Below, in pieces: positions 63,779 through 64,000 of a DNA stretch of 64,000 nt. The position numbers and the translations under genes are program-made. Source of the stretch: Desulforhopalus singaporensis (GTDB taxonomy: Bacteria; Desulfobacterota; Desulfobulbia; Desulfobulbales; Desulfocapsaceae); contig NZ_FNJI01000016.1 of assembly GCF_900104445.1 (NCBI RefSeq), forward strand, positions 42,891 through 106,890, in the 5' to 3' direction. Within the stretch, counting starts at the first letter, position 1; every line of letters starts with the position of its first letter. The notes below the pieces were generated by a model. The model made no database searches. It had not been told where the DNA came from and saw nothing but the letters and a program-made list of their open reading frames with translations.

Positions 63779-64000
63779 ATGTTAATAGTGGAGACCATAG
63801 CAAAAATACGTCGTTTACACTTTTCAGAAGGGCTTGGGATAAAAACGATTAGTCGTAAGCTTGGACTGTCTAGAAATACAGTCCGTAAAGTTATTCGTAG
63901 CGGTGCAACGGAACATACTTACGAGCGCAAGCTTCAACCCCAGCCTCAACTTGGCGAGTATGTTTCCCAGTTGGAGGAGTTGCTTGAAGCGGATTGGGAG
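63779..64000 (+). CDS. istA: IS21 transposase IstA (N-terminal part, window ends inside the gene)
   Basis: The first 74 codons from ATG 63779 (GGAGG upstream) read LIVETIAKIRRLHFSEGLGIK, then TISRKLGLSRNTVRKVIRSG, an N-terminal helix-turn-helix, and continue QPQPQLGEYVSQLEELLEADWE, characteristic of IstA. The DDE catalytic domain lies beyond the window. IstA cuts and joins the element ends; it normally works with the helper ATPase IstB. The frame is intact as far as it can be seen. Confidence 0.92.
   Translation, partial: MLIVETIAKIRRLHFSEGLGIKTISRKLGLSRNTVRKVIRSGATEHTYERKLQPQPQLGEYVSQLEELLEADWE

Larger units (their letters stand above)
63672..64000 (+). mobile_element. IS21-family insertion sequence, left end, running off the window
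   Basis: Starts TGTTAATCAGCG at 63672, directly after the truncated tolC coding sequence. TG at the terminus and multiple internal end repeats followed by an istA-type gene are the IS21 layout. The target duplication and the right end, with istB, are beyond the window. Confidence 0.9.

Overview
The window is about 52% GC by eye and gene-dense, from an anaerobic bacterium. The gene content points to a marine or sediment sulfate reducer of the Desulfobacterota (Desulfobulbales-like). The pointers are a rubredoxin next to a protein with a desulforedoxin-type C-terminus, a respiratory-type reductive dehalogenase, non-Pyl and Pyl MttB-family methyltransferases with a BCCT transporter, an ADP-forming acyl-CoA synthetase and many sigma-54 regulators. 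This placement is inferred from gene content; there is no rRNA or other phylogenetic marker. No tRNA, rRNA or CRISPR array was recognised.

Two genes in the window appear to use recoded stop codons. A secreted rhodanese (2190-2579) has an in-frame UGA at its active-site loop followed by a small hairpin that fits a bacterial SECIS. A trimethylamine-methyltransferase homologue (44721-46214, minus) has an in-frame UAG exactly where MttB carries pyrrolysine. UAG is also used as a normal stop by at least seven other genes here.

Layout. 1-3.2 kb: small redox and stress genes, a thioesterase, the Sec-rhodanese and a ComEA-like protein. 3.2-9.7 kb: ilvC with divergent ilvY, then surE and a CDF metal transporter, a zinc-ribbon/TSCPD-like protein and enolase. 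9.9-19.4 kb: PiT phosphate transporter with its DUF47 partner, an AapJQMP amino-acid ABC operon with an MmgE/PrpD gene at its end, and a saccharopine/alanine-dehydrogenase-like enzyme. 20-23 kb: bioY-bioM-bioN biotin uptake genes with birA and a BirA-type operator in front of it. 23.1-34.5 kb: an accessory catabolic cluster (cyclase, amino-acid ABC transporter, AroM, HutI-like amidohydrolase, FCD-type GntR regulator, DMT exporter, GltS-type symporter, YtcJ-type amidohydrolase), probably controlled by the GntR protein through TTGT/ACAA palindromes. 34.6-39.8 kb: a sigma-54 activator divergent from a reductive dehalogenase operon (rdhA, small membrane protein, NapG-like and NapH-like ferredoxins) with a good -24/-12 promoter. 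39.9-51 kb: a methylated-amine operon (dimethylglycine dehydrogenase-like, Pyl-MttB, EtfBA, BCCT transporter, non-Pyl MttB-like) with its own -24/-12 promoter and a divergent PAS sigma-54 activator. 51-57.3 kb: nhaA, remnants of a TetR gene and of an acyl-CoA synthetase, an HD-GYP protein and an ADP-forming acyl-CoA synthetase. 58.2-64 kb: a type I secretion operon (HlyB-, HlyD-, HlyC- and TolC-like) whose tolC gene is cut at its 3' end by an IS21-family element that runs off the window.

The methylated-amine operon is internally coherent. BCCT would import betaine-type compounds, the two MttB-family proteins would demethylate quaternary or tertiary amines, and the flavoprotein would oxidise the dimethylglycine/sarcosine product with EtfAB as electron acceptor. 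The cognate corrinoid protein and the pyl genes are not in this window and must lie elsewhere.
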